A stretch of DNA of 64,000 nt from Tubulanus polymorphus (lineage: Eukaryota; Nemertea; Palaeonemertea; Tubulaniformes; Tubulanidae), in NCBI RefSeq assembly GCF_964204645.1, contig NC_134028.1, positions 372,001-436,000 on the forward strand, given 5' to 3'. Below the pieces are notes generated by a model. That model ran no database searches. It had not been told where the DNA came from and saw only the letters and a program-made list of their open reading frames with translations. Each line of letters starts with the position of its first letter. Position 1 is the first letter of the stretch. Shown here one piece after another: positions 54,305 through 62,416 of the stretch. Made by a program: the position numbers and the translations under genes.

Positions 54305-54475
54305 GGGTTAGGGGGGGGGATACTGAAATAGAGACATGTTATACAGGTCGCACCGGAGTTCTTCGGTCACTCTGTCATCATCATTCAACTTCAGGTTCAA
54401 TCTTCTGTGACTAGGGGGGTCTTGGTCTTTTCACTGAAATAGAATATACAGGCCGCACCTGAATCGGACCACTCT
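54305..54475. repeat. Two diverged copies of a G-run / TACTGAAATAGA / CAGG-CGCACC unit
   Basis: Copy one (about 54311-54358) has a G-run, then ACTGAAATAGA, ATACAGG and TCGCACCGGA. Copy two (about 54413-54470) has a G-run, CACTGAAATAGA, ATACAGG and CCGCACCTGA. They are roughly 100 bp apart. On the minus strand each copy contains a CTATTTCAG acceptor-like string. An open frame on the minus strand (54411-54689) crosses copy two but looks unconvincing as a gene. Confidence 0.5.
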
Positions 54476-54915
54476 TTTGTGTGCTGGGGGTGAAGACACG
54501 TACTCTGTGGCCTAGTCCTCTGGGGTCTTGTCTCAGCGATGACCCTGAAATTGTCATGTTTATTTCAAATAATTTATTTACATAATAGGCGTTGTCTAGT
54601 AAAGCAATAGATTTAAAAAACCGAAATTCTGAAAAAAAGAAAAACACCTGGAAATAGAATAGAGAGAAACCCTGGAAAAAAAGAAGCATGAAATACAGGA
54701 TCCTGAAATTAAGATATTAAGCATCAAAATAAACAAACTGCTTCCTCCAACTGAGAACTCCCAGGACACCACGCATAGCACCCTAATTTCATCACTTAAA
54801 TTAACCCATTATATTTCCATGTAATACTATAACTTACTAACTCACCGAGTAAGTTCCTAATAACTAACTAAACCTATAAAACATAATTTCAGCTGTTAAT
54901 TTTTTTCTAACTTAC

Positions 54916-55001
54916 AGTTTATCCAATCCTGTGTGTGTTGAATCCAATGATAATCTTTGAGTCAATTTGAATCCTTGTGTTTTCAATAACGTGCCGGAAT
55001 C
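54916..55001 (-). other. Possible internal exon (86 nt) on the minus strand
   Basis: On the minus strand the stretch is preceded by TTCTTATTCAG (acceptor-like) and followed by GTAAGTTAG (donor-like, GT at 54915-54914). The frame starting at its first base is open for 28 codons and begins DSGTLLKTQGFKLT. Seen: the motifs and the open frame. Inferred: an exon of an unrecognised gene. Other minus-strand donors occur near 56700 and 60672, but no acceptable exon chain could be built, and a chance match is quite possible. Confidence 0.25.
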
Positions 55002-55433
55002 CTGAATAAGAAATTTAGTTTCCAGTAACAGTTCACAGTTTTTGAGAACAGGTCATATTAATCGATTCCATTCAGAATAAATTCGTATATATGTTCACAA
55101 GAGGTAGGTATGTTAAAATGTCTGATTTTTACTGTAGTCATGACGTGCGAGCACCTCTAAGTCCGACAGTCATACGAATAATGTACACTTGACACCCAGA
55201 TGTAATAATCTGTGCTGGACACAACGAACGACAAGAATGGTCGAACACAATGAAGCTTCATATTTCATATTATCTAACTATTGGGTCACTGGTCATAATC
55301 CATCTTCGCTCTATAAACTGCGCGGCTCTGCTGAAATCAATCCATTCCGAACTGCATGAAGTATAAATCAGTATAAATCAGATACTATAGAAATATCTTA
55401 TAGCAATTGATTTAACTTGAAATTTGAATTTTA
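55002..55433. other. Unique AT-rich sequence, nothing recognised
   Basis: Apart from an 11-bp direct doublet GTATAAATCA near 55360-55380, no repeat, RNA or coding signal was seen. Confidence 0.5.
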
Positions 55434-55541
55434 ATGATTAATTTATATTTTCATGAGGCGTCGGCGCCGCCAACACCGGGTCCAGCTTCCAAAACATCCT
55501 CATCAATGATTCGACGCATAATTAGTCATACTCGTCAGTGA
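55434..55541 (+). other. Short GC-rich open frame (35 codons), doubtful
   Basis: An ATG at 55434 opens a frame ending with TGA at 55539-55541. Its middle, from 55458, is GC-rich in an AT-rich setting and reads EASAPPTPGPASKTSSS, a Pro/Ala/Ser-rich composition seen in real disordered proteins. An AG at 55456-55457 after a T-rich stretch could be an acceptor. There is no donor or homology that I can name, and chance is a serious alternative. Confidence 0.15.
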
Positions 55542-55585
55542 TTGGATACAAAGTTAGTCATACTCGTCGGTGTTTGGCTAACTGA
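55522..55585. repeat. 32-bp tandem duplication
   Basis: TTAGTCATACTCGTCAGTG at 55522 and TTAGTCATACTCGTCGGTG at 55554 are 32 bp apart, each followed by ATTGG or TTTGG. A simple local duplication. Confidence 0.75.
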
Positions 55586-55589
55586 TACA

Positions 55590-56237
55590 AAATATGAATA
55601 TCTAAACTGGATGAAACCGTTTGAACGCGCATCACGTAGGCATTTGTATCGTATTGTCCGAGAACAATAAACAATGACATTTGACACATTTCACGAGACT
55701 ATAAATCATCTTCTTTACATCGTTAACTCAATGCAGGTCACTATACGTTAATCATTAACAATACAATATCAATATCATCTCAAACTGGACCGTTTTAATA
55801 CTGAATGTATCTGTGTATGATTTTGTGACAGGTTCCTACGTGATGAACTAATGCAACACCGCTATCGTTTTATTAGTTGAAAATCATTTAACTTGAATTT
55901 ATTTCGAATGTCCCATTTAACCAATGTATAAACTTTAGATCAGTACATTAATATGTGTAACCAATTTGTCGATCATACAACTTTAAGCTAATCAAACCCT
56001 GGAAAACATAACGCAGTCTACAAATTGTCTCATTTAGTCATAACTGATTCATACTGAAACGAGTGAAACTAGTTCTGCAGTCTGCTATCTACCCCTGATA
56101 CCAGTACAAATCCCTACTGCCCTCGACTTTTCTTTATATCAAGAATCAAACTAGTATAATGAGTTACTGTAAGAGCTGATCAGTGATTATCAGCAAAATG
56201 AGATGTAGTTGATAATAGAGCGCGACCTAAAACACAG
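55590..56237. other. Unique AT-rich sequence, nothing recognised
   Basis: No long ORF, structured repeat or RNA gene was seen in this stretch. Confidence 0.5.
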
Positions 56238-56317
56238 CTTACCCCGCCCTGTGTCTCTAATGCGGCACCGCTCTCTTACCCCACCCTGTGTCTCTAATGC
56301 GGCACCGCTCTCTTACT
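56238..56317. repeat. 37-bp tandem repeat, about 2.1 copies
   Basis: The unit starts CTTACCCC, continues CCCTGTGTCTCTAATGC and ends GGCACCGCTCT. Copies start at 56238 and 56275 with one difference (CCCCGCCC against CCCCACCC), and a third copy begins at 56312 for a few bases. It is C-rich compared with its surroundings. Confidence 0.9.
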
Positions 56318-56329
56318 GAGTCTCTCTCA

Positions 56330-56925
56330 AAATATTCCTGAGTTTAATTTCTAATAATCTATTTATGTAAATTCAACTCGTATAAACTATCAAACCGACA
56401 TAAAAACACAGTTCATCATCGTAACGCAGTTTGTTGTTTTACTGTTACGTAATTTGTATCAACTAGACACCCAGATAAATGAGGATGTCTGAGGTTTTTT
56501 TTAAGAGAAATATCGCGCAGAATCTATGCATAAAGCACTATATTGATTGTTGGGTCAAATTAGTCCAGTCGTTAGTAAATTTAAGTTGCATTTTGTAACG
56601 AACAAATTTCAAACTTTACCTTACTTTCTAAATATTGTTCAAGAAAAACATATCCCTAAAGTATAGAATAATAAATCCATCGTTGATACAAAAAAAACTT
56701 ACTTACACAACTGCAACTTTTTCTCAGATTCCGACGTGGATCCAGTGATTATTTAAGTTCATCCAATCCCACGTTTTGAAGTAAATTTAATTCCGTGTCC
56801 AGTCTAAGAATTTTCATGAAATCCATTCGCAAAATAGCAATATTTTTATCACATTTCGATTGAAAATATTCCATTTATTCACTAAAAACCTCCCATAAAA
56901 CATTTTCTCCGTATTGTATTCCTTT
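56330..56925. other. AT-rich sequence with a lone minus-strand donor-like site
   Basis: Mostly featureless. On the minus strand a GTAAGTAAG string near 56695-56705 resembles a 5' splice site, and TTCTTAG near 56800 resembles an acceptor. The roughly 100 nt between them contain a short open frame that ends in a stop before the donor, so an exon is not supported. Confidence 0.4.
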
Positions 56926-56929
56926 GCGA

Positions 56930-57190
56930 GTGAAATCCAATCAGAATAGCGAAAGATGGCGCACGATTCGACTGATATTTCGATTTATTGCTGAAATCGA
57001 ATTTCCCGGCGCCTGCGACAAGTCCAGACACGCTTTAGTACGCGGCCGCTGATTGGCTAATCGATCTCAATTGGGGGATATCGTCTATTGCTAGTGCGAG
57101 GGATATTTCAATTGTGGCGTGTTCTATTGTGTTGCAACAATAGGGGGATGAGCTATTGCGACAGCGGGATGGGCTGGGCGTATTTGATAC
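56930..57190. promoter_or_regulatory. CpG-richer patch with YY1-like and CCAAT-like motifs
   Basis: Within AT-rich flank this stretch holds CCAATCAG and GATTGGCTAA (CCAAT-box type, both strands), AAAGATGGCGCACG (YY1-like core AAGATGGCG), the GC-rich strings CCCGGCGCC and GCGGCCGC, and several CpGs. Such clusters are known at metazoan TATA-less promoters. No linked coding exon is recognisable in either direction, so promoter activity is inference only. Confidence 0.3.
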
Positions 57191-57543
57191 GTTTTCTCTT
57201 GAAATATCGAGTCGTAGGTTGTTTCAGCCTTGATACTTAACTGATTGAGGTTTTAGGGGTGTTTATACTGGTTAATGGTAGTTTTTTTAATGATATTCTG
57301 GAAGTCGGGACTTGAAGACGCCGACTACCCTCTCACTGGGCGAGTCTATGTTTGTGATCTCATTATAGAGACGGCGTCGTACACGAGACGATGTGACATA
57401 AAAACTGACTGAAGAAATCATATGGAGGGCATATAATTGTCTCGATAAACTATCGGGCGACGAACGTCCAGCGAACAGGTTCGTAGAGACTCCTTCGATA
57501 CGATTAGGCGATTGATACTGGTCTCATGAGATACTGTTTACAG
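57191..57543. other. Non-coding sequence, nothing recognised
   Basis: Mixed composition with scattered CpG. No ORF, tandem repeat or element end was recognised before the inverted-repeat copy at 57544. Confidence 0.45.
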
Positions 57544-57724
57544 ATTTGACCCCGCGGTGGATACCCTGGATTTTAGAGTGCTTTCTCTGACAGACAGGTT
57601 TCTGTGTTTATTTCAGGGTGATGCTCTACTAAATAACTGCAGTCATCAGGGAGTTCCAGCCCGAATAACTGTTTGGCAATGAGGTGAACAAGTGATCCCT
57701 CAATTCAGGTACTGGTAGATATAT
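57544..57724 (-). repeat. Dispersed repeat, inverted partner of 59889-60057
   Basis: The reverse complement of this stretch matches 59889-60057 almost along its whole length. Shared strings include CCTGAATTGAGGGATCACTT, GCCAAACAGTTATTC, GACTGCAGTTATTTAGT, GCATCACCCTGAAATAAAC, CACTCTAAAATCCAGGGTAT and GGGGTCAAAT. It has a 6-nt insertion (AGTACC region) relative to the partner. Together they look like two copies of one interspersed element in opposite orientation, or the long terminal arms of a 2.5-kb foldback. Confidence 0.88.
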
Positions 57725-58032
57725 TGTTTGGTACTGTTTACTATGTCACTTTGATAAATCTGGATTTGGTGTGGGGCACAAAGTTACTGGTCAAATAACA
57801 TGTAGTCAAAACACGTCAACTTGAACCAGGTAGCAACAGGATTTTAGGAGGTTTTAGTAATATATGTAGTAATATTTGAGATGTGGGACCATTCATGGTT
57901 GTCCGTCTCAAACCTCTCACCCTACCCCTCGGTGTGGCCTGATAATGACTCTTAAAATAAAAATACAGATATCTTTTCTTGATCTATTTATAGTCTGATT
58001 CTGAAGAAGAGGAGAACACAAATAACAGTTTT
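57725..58032. other. Non-coding sequence, nothing recognised
   Basis: AT-rich, no ORF or repeat of note before the CAT microsatellite. Confidence 0.45.
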
Positions 58033-58054
58033 CATCATCATCATCATCATCATC
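58033..58054. repeat. (CAT)7 microsatellite
   Basis: Seven uninterrupted CAT units plus one C. A simple-sequence repeat. Confidence 0.95.
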
Positions 58055-58115
58055 TGTGCGATCTGAAGTATCTACAGGTCACCCAGACTCAACACCCTTT
58101 CATATCATTCGAGGT

Positions 58116-58411
58116 CAAGTTCTATATTTTTGTGACAAATTTCTATGAAATATTTTGCTCAAATAAATTCATTTTGTTATCATATCGATGAAAAATAAAA
58201 TAAGTGTAGTTATTCATTTCAGTATGAAATTTGGCTCTGTTTTGAGGAATTACTATTTTCCCCGAACTCAGATCCAGAATTTCACCTTGCTATCACCATG
58301 ACAACGCATATAGATTCTAAAATTTGGTTTCAAGTTTCTTTAATTTGGTTGAGTAGATTCTGAATGATGCAAAGTTTACCAGAGACACTGGTTTTATCAA
58401 AATCATCTCTG
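58116..58411 (+). repeat. Dispersed repeat family, copy 1 (direct partner at 61105)
   Basis: It matches 61105-61431 in the same orientation. Shared strings include CAAGTTCTATATTT, ATTTTGCTCAAATAAA, GTGTAGTTATTCATTTCAGT, ATCACCATGACAACGCA, GGTTGAGTAGATTC, AATGATGCAAAGTTTAC and TTGGTTTCAA-type strings. Copy 1 lacks the 41-bp segment found in copy 2. Family not recognised; no coding capacity. Confidence 0.88.
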
Positions 58412-58582
58412 TACTCATAGGATAGTTAAGTGCCAATCCTGAAAGGGTTTTGACAGTCACCCAGATATTGTGATCGACTACATTCAGATCAAAACAAACA
58501 GTTCAGACTCAACTTGGGAAAGATTTTAAGTGTTTATCTAAAATAAATTTTACGTTTATTTTGACACTCAAGACATAAATTT
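58412..58582. other. Non-coding sequence between repeats
   Basis: AT-rich; no feature seen. Confidence 0.4.
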
Positions 58583-58690
58583 CTAAATTTCCAATAGATG
58601 GCGTCTGTGATATACTGTTCAATCCAATAATTTGGTAGTTCAGCAAAATTCCAATAGGTGGCGATCATGTAGTAACTATTCATCAGTATA
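58583..58690. repeat. Two 60-bp-spaced copies of a CCAATAGRTGGCG unit
   Basis: CCAATAGATGGCG at 58591 and CCAATAGGTGGCG at 58651 sit in diverged 40-bp contexts, both preceded by AATTTCC or AATTCC and followed by related TATACTGTTCAA / TAACTATTCAT strings. An old tandem duplication; the GTGGCG core also appears in the foldback loop near 60440. Confidence 0.55.
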
Positions 58691-58829
58691 TATCAGACAC
58701 CCTGGTCCAAATCCTCTAATCAACATTAAACATCACAGTCATTTACATTCAATAATTCATTCATTTGACGCGCAGTCAATTTCAGGTGTAGACGTGTCGC
58801 AGGTTTCAGTTATTGAGATCCTCGACTGA

Positions 58830-59459
58830 AAATAAATCAAACAACATTCATTATAACATCATTAGAGCAATTTCACAAAAATCATATGAATTATTCGATA
58901 CAAATAAGAGTAACTAAACGAACCTGATCTAAATATCATCTTCTTTTGAATAGAATAAATAAAACTCTAGCGTTACGCCTACGTCTGAAATAATACAAAA
59001 CACTGAAAATCATTATTTCTTCATCAGATAAAAAATGAAAACAGATTCAACAAGATTCAAAATGCTTTTAGTGCCAAGAATTTTCAGTGTTACAATCTTT
59101 TTTCATACAAGACTTAACGGTTAATTGGTTCAGACTTAGAGCAGGGAACACTATATGAATTTATTCCCACACCGTCAGAAATTACAGATTTCACAATGAA
59201 ATTTGCAGCGTGTTCGTTGCTCAGCAGCAGGTGAATCGTACCATTCAAACATGTTTGATATTTCCACAGTTAATTTCATCGCAGCGAAATTTTGCAAAGT
59301 CCCAAACACAGTAAATTGAGCCGCAATCTTTGACAAGCTTTCAAATCATGATGGCATCAATGATTTGAGAACTGCGCTGAAAACCTGCTTGGATTTTGGT
59401 TAACTCGGTTTTAAAAGACCACTGAAACTGGTTTCTAGAGGTCTGTGACAAGGGCCTAA
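58830..59459. other. Unique AT-rich sequence, nothing recognised
   Basis: No ORF above about 60 codons with plausible composition, and no structured repeat, up to the MITE at 59460. Confidence 0.45.
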
Positions 59460-59884
59460 AGCTAGGGACACACGAGCGTATTTTTTCTCCCGATCGCGAC
59501 GATTAAATTCACCGACGAAATTATACGCCCGATACGAGCGGGCACACAAAGCGATCAAACCAAAATTCGGTCAGCGACTGGCACTAAGAGGGAGAGAGTT
59601 AACGAATCACATGATATCAACAATGCATCCTATTGGTTGATAAAAATGGATTGATCGGTGAAATTCGCTGAGTGCGGGCAGACGAGCGAATTTGCGAGCG
59701 ATCTGATCGCCGGCGTAAATAATCGGCCGAAAATATCAAACATGTTTGATACAGGCGATTCACCGGGCGATCGAGTCGGCCGACGAAATCGTCGTCGCCA
59801 TGAGTGGCCACACTAGCGAATTTTTCGGGCGATTAATAAATTCGCCGCGATCGGGCGAAAAAATATGCTCGTGTGCCCCTACCT
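59460..59884. mobile_element. MITE-like non-autonomous DNA transposon, 425 bp, TAA flanks
   Basis: The two ends are inverted repeats of about 43 bp: the left end begins AGCTAGGGACACACGAGC and the reverse complement of the right end begins AGGTAGGGGCACACGAGC; both continue with TATTTTTT and CCCGATCGCG. A TAA lies immediately outside each end (59457-59459 and 59885-59887), consistent with a 3-bp target duplication. The interior is rich in CGATCG, GCGAT and CGGCCGA strings and has no transposase. A TWA target and long TIRs suit the PIF/Harbinger superfamily, but this is inferred from the flank and not from a transposase. Ends are well supported; family assignment is moderate. Confidence 0.82.
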
Positions 59885-59888
59885 TAAG

Positions 59889-60057
59889 ATATATCTACCT
59901 GAATTGAGGGATCACTTGTTCACTTCATCGCCAAACAGTTATTCCGGCTTGAACTTCCTGCATGACTGCAGTTATTTAGTTGAGCATCACCCTGAAATAA
60001 ACATAGAAACCTGTCAGAGAAATCACTCTAAAATCCAGGGTATCTACGGGGTCAAAT
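59889..60057 (+). repeat. Dispersed repeat, inverted partner of 57544-57724
   Basis: It matches the reverse complement of 57544-57724 and begins two bases after the TAA that flanks the MITE, so the MITE inserted at or next to its edge. Short open frames crossing it (59865-60143 plus, 59976-60167 minus) follow the repeat and show no protein-like character. Confidence 0.88.
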
Positions 60058-60083
60058 GCTACATCTGTATTGATAGTAATCAC

Positions 60084-60189
60084 AGGGACTTGACACAAAA
60101 CGATTTCAACCCCAGTCCCCAGTATCCTAGGTACTATGTATAAAAAGACTGAGGATACTGGGGTCAAAATGCTTTTGTGTCAAGTCCCT
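60084..60189. repeat. Hairpin/foldback element flanked by imperfect 29-bp direct repeats
   Basis: The left arm (60084-60128) begins AGGGACTTGACACAAAA and ends CCAGTATCCT; the right arm (60152-60189) is its reverse complement apart from a 7-nt CCCCAGT-type slip and a few changes. The loop is 23 nt. Outside the hairpin, 60052-60080 and 60192-60220 are direct repeats starting TCAAATGCT and differing at three positions. The arms could form a stem if single-stranded. It may be a small MITE inserted between, or creating, the direct repeats. Confidence 0.85.
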
Positions 60190-60342
60190 GCTCAAATGCT
60201 CCATCTGCATTGATAATAATAGTTTATATTAGGCCTCGATCCACACTTGATATTAATCATACATTTTACTAATTGTATCTTGAATGTCGGCCGACAGTTT
60301 TACACGCATCAGCTCGACATGGTGGTTAAACCCGAGTGTTTT

Positions 60343-60607
60343 ATGTCCAACACACAGGAGCTTATCACAATTTGATTGAGGATGGACCACACCAGTATCC
60401 TTATAGGGGCTAACTGCAGTTTGGGTCACCTATCCACTGGGTGGCGCTAGTGTTATTAAAGAATAGTGTTATGGTAAGGTTAGGTACATACCATTAGGGA
60501 CACCTAAACTGCAGTCATACCTAGATAGGGATACTGGCAACTGGTGTCATCCATCCGTCCATCAAATTGTGACGGAATTCATTGTGACAAGCCCCTGTGT
60601 TCCGACA
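60343..60607. repeat. Long imperfect foldback element, about 265 bp
   Basis: The left arm (60343 to about 60430) carries ACACAGGAGCTTATCACAAT, GAGGATGG, ACACCAGTATCC and AACTGCAGTTTGGGTC. The right arm (about 60498-60607), reverse complemented, carries ACACAGGGGCTTGTCACAAT, GACGGATGG, ACACCAG..CAGTATCC and GACTGCAGTTTAGGTGTC. The right arm is longer by two short insertions. The centre contains GGTGGCGCTAGTG. It has no ORF and is best read as an old MITE or foldback element. Confidence 0.78.
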
Positions 60608-60655
60608 CCTTCCATCTCGAATCACCTTCAACCGTACAAAAAAGTATTCGATTCA

Positions 60656-60671
60656 TAAGTAAATTTACTTA
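60656..60671. repeat. Perfect 16-bp palindrome
   Basis: TAAGTAAATTTACTTA is its own reverse complement. Its left half on the minus strand is part of a donor-like ACA/GTAAGT site (GT at 60672-60671). A role as a dimeric protein site is possible but unsupported. Confidence 0.6.
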
Positions 60672-60672
60672 C

Positions 60673-60850
60673 TGTATCTCAATGTTGAAATGGTTTGAAG
60701 ACATTCTGTCGCTTCTGCGTTGAAAGAGAAGCTTCTAAATATTTCAAGCGAAAAATGCGATTGATTCGTCCGCCATCATTCTTAAATGGGACATACTCCA
60801 CTTGGGAGGGCTAGTTCGCGCAGATCGAGGTGACTAGGACTTTAGCGCTC
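60673..60850 (-). promoter_or_regulatory. Possible minus-strand first exon / YY1-like start region
   Basis: On the minus strand GAATGATGGCGGACG (about 60767-60781) resembles a YY1-type start context with an ATG. That frame closes after 11 codons (MMADESIAFFA). The stretch ends at ACA/GTAAGT (60673/60672), a good donor, and lies beside a GC-richer zone (60800-60910). A non-coding first exon with a short upstream ORF is conceivable. No downstream exon is confirmed. Confidence 0.2.
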
Positions 60851-60859
60851 CGGGCACCA

Positions 60860-61104
60860 AGTAAAGAGCTCACGATAGTGCCCGCGGTAGACTTTAAATG
60901 CCGCTCCGAATTGATAGTTGCAGGAAATAATACCACGAAATTAGGAATTTGTAGCGATTTCCGTGCAATAGTTCACAGAAAAATTATGTGAAAAATATTC
61001 CCAATAAAATACCGGTATTTCAAACAAAGAAACTTAAAAACTTAAATCGGTGACTCACAATAGGTATTTCACCTAGTTTATCGGCGGGGCGCGGCCGACA
61101 TCGA
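60860..61104. other. Non-coding sequence with a short GC-rich patch
   Basis: Nothing recognised except GGCGGGGCGCGGCC near 61084-61097, directly before copy 2 of the dispersed repeat. Confidence 0.4.
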
Positions 61105-61431
61105 CAAGTTCTATATTTCTGTGATAAATTTCTATAACGTATTTTGCTCAAATAAACTCATTTCATCATATCGATGAAAATAAGTGTAGTTATTCATTTC
61201 AGTATGAAATTTGGCCCTGTTTTGAGAAATTACTATTTTTCTAGACATCGGATCCAGAATATCACCTTGCCATCACCATGACAACGCACCAGTCAAAACA
61301 AACAATAATCATTCAGAAATGAAGCCCTGTAGATTCTAAAATTAGGTTTCAATTTTATTTATTTTGGTTGAGTAGATTCATGAATGATGCAAAGTTTACT
61401 AGAGACATTGGTTTTATCAAAATCCTCTCTG
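61105..61431 (+). repeat. Dispersed repeat family, copy 2 (with 41-bp extra segment)
   Basis: Direct-orientation partner of 58116-58411. It carries an extra 41 bp at 61289-61329 between ACAACGCA and TAGATTCTAAA. Elsewhere the copies differ by scattered substitutions and small indels. No ORF. Two copies within 3 kb suggest a moderately abundant genomic repeat. Confidence 0.88.
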
Positions 61432-61508
61432 GAATAAATATAGATAAATTTTGCTGTAAGTCGTGTGTGCGTTATTCAATCATTTTTCGAGAAACAACCT
61501 AGAATAGT

Positions 61509-62022
61509 GCTGGGTTCGAACACGGGACACCCCTGTACATCCTCTATTCAGCATCAGGACCACTTGGACCACCAGTGACCACTTGGACCACTCTGAATCA
61601 GTTATCAGTAATTATTTTTAAGATATCAACATTTTACCGTACGGTGCTGCCTCTATGCCCATCGGTAGCGGGATTTTCATACACTAACGTTAGTCAACTC
61701 TGGCAAGCAAGGGTTACGGAGTATAACTGGACAGCACGACGATTGCCAGAGTTGACTTCAGTTAGTGTATGGAAATCCCGCTAACGATGAGCATAGCGGC
61801 AGCACTGTACAATCGGGACATCCTCTATCCAGCATAAGGGCAACTTGGACCACTACTGGGTCGAACCCGTGACACCCCTGTATTCAGTATCAAGACCACT
61901 CTGAACCAGTATCAGTAATTACTAGGTTCGAACTCGGGATACTCCTGTACATCCTCTATTCAGTATCAATACCACTCTGAACCAGTATCAGTAATTACTT
62001 GGTTCGAACACGGGACATTCCG
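61509..62022 (+). repeat. Degenerate tandem repeat with GGTTCGAAC motif, interrupted by a foldback
   Basis: The unit is about 76 bp: GGTTCGAACACGGGACACCC, TGTACATCCTCTATTCAG, ACCACTCTGAACCAG and ATCAGTAATTAC. Starts are seen near 61511, 61857, 61923 and 61999 (the 66-bp spacing of the second unit reflects a missing ACATCCTCT-type segment). The foldback at 61639-61810 splits the first units. GGTTCGAAC matches the tRNA B-box consensus, so a tRNA-derived origin is possible, but no A box or tRNA fold was found here. Confidence 0.8.
61639..61810. mobile_element. Foldback/MITE-like element, 172 bp with 68-bp inverted arms
   Basis: The left arm (61639-61706) starts GTACGGTGCTGCC and contains TAGCGGGATTTT, CATACACTAAC and GTCAACTCTGGCAA. 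The right arm (61743-61810), reverse complemented, starts GTACAGTGCTGCC with the same strings; I count 8 mismatches in 68 positions. The loop is 36 nt. It lies inside the degenerate tandem repeat, so it inserted after that repeat formed. No transposase. The ORF at 61575-61784 simply crosses it. Confidence 0.85.
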
Positions 62023-62072
62023 TACCCATAATGACGCGATTAGACACGTGATCGATGGTCGTCCTCATTCAG

Positions 62073-62416
62073 AAGATGAATTTAATTGTGAAACATGGTC
62101 ATATCCAGGAATAGTTAAACCCGGCGATCAATGTCTCGACTAAAACCGCGTGTCTATATCGATATTTGTACTGTTAATCGTCGTATTAGGTGCCTACGGA
62201 TTCATCTTCTTTACGATAACCTACAACGATACGATTTCAAACTGTGTTCTACCCGTACTCGAAGTAGGCCTAACTACCAATTTCACGTTGTTTGGAGCCA
62301 TTTTAGGACAGTGTAACTTCAACCTAGAGCGATTTCACCCACCCCGAGTGCTACTTGATAAAAGTTCCTGTGTATCAAGTTTAATCGTAATCGGTCCATT
62401 GGGTCAAGAGATATAG
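62073..62416 (+). pseudogene. Membrane-protein-like reading frame with one in-frame TAA; possible pseudogene or 3' exon
   Basis: After an acceptor-like TCCTCATTCAG (ending 62072) a frame reads DEFNCETWSYPGIVKPGDQC, then LD, then TAA at 62141-62143. In the same frame it continues to TAG at 62414-62416, beginning NRVSISIFVLLIVVLGAYGF. The downstream part has one strong hydrophobic segment (about 20 residues), several Cys, an NFT glycosylation sequon and a hydrophilic tail, like a small single-pass membrane protein. AATAAA strings follow near 62540 and 62574. Family not recognised. Either the coding region ends at the TAA, or a nonsense mutation has broken a longer exon. No ATG supports an independent downstream gene. 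Confidence 0.35.

Noticed and set aside
54411-54781. Minus-strand ORFs of 92 and 61 codons
   Set aside because: They are overlapping frames of the same stretch, with Phe/Ser-rich runs from A/T tracts and crossing a small duplication; no domain or splice support.
58632-58829. Plus-strand ORF, 65 codons
   Set aside because: No domain; it crosses a small duplication and AT-rich sequence; composition gives no sign of coding.
59617-59811. Minus-strand ORF, 64 codons
   Set aside because: It lies inside the MITE and is made of CGATCG-type repeats.
59865-60167. ORFs on both strands (92 and 63 codons)
   Set aside because: They cover the inverted-pair repeat and the hairpin; opposite-strand overlap and repeat content indicate chance.
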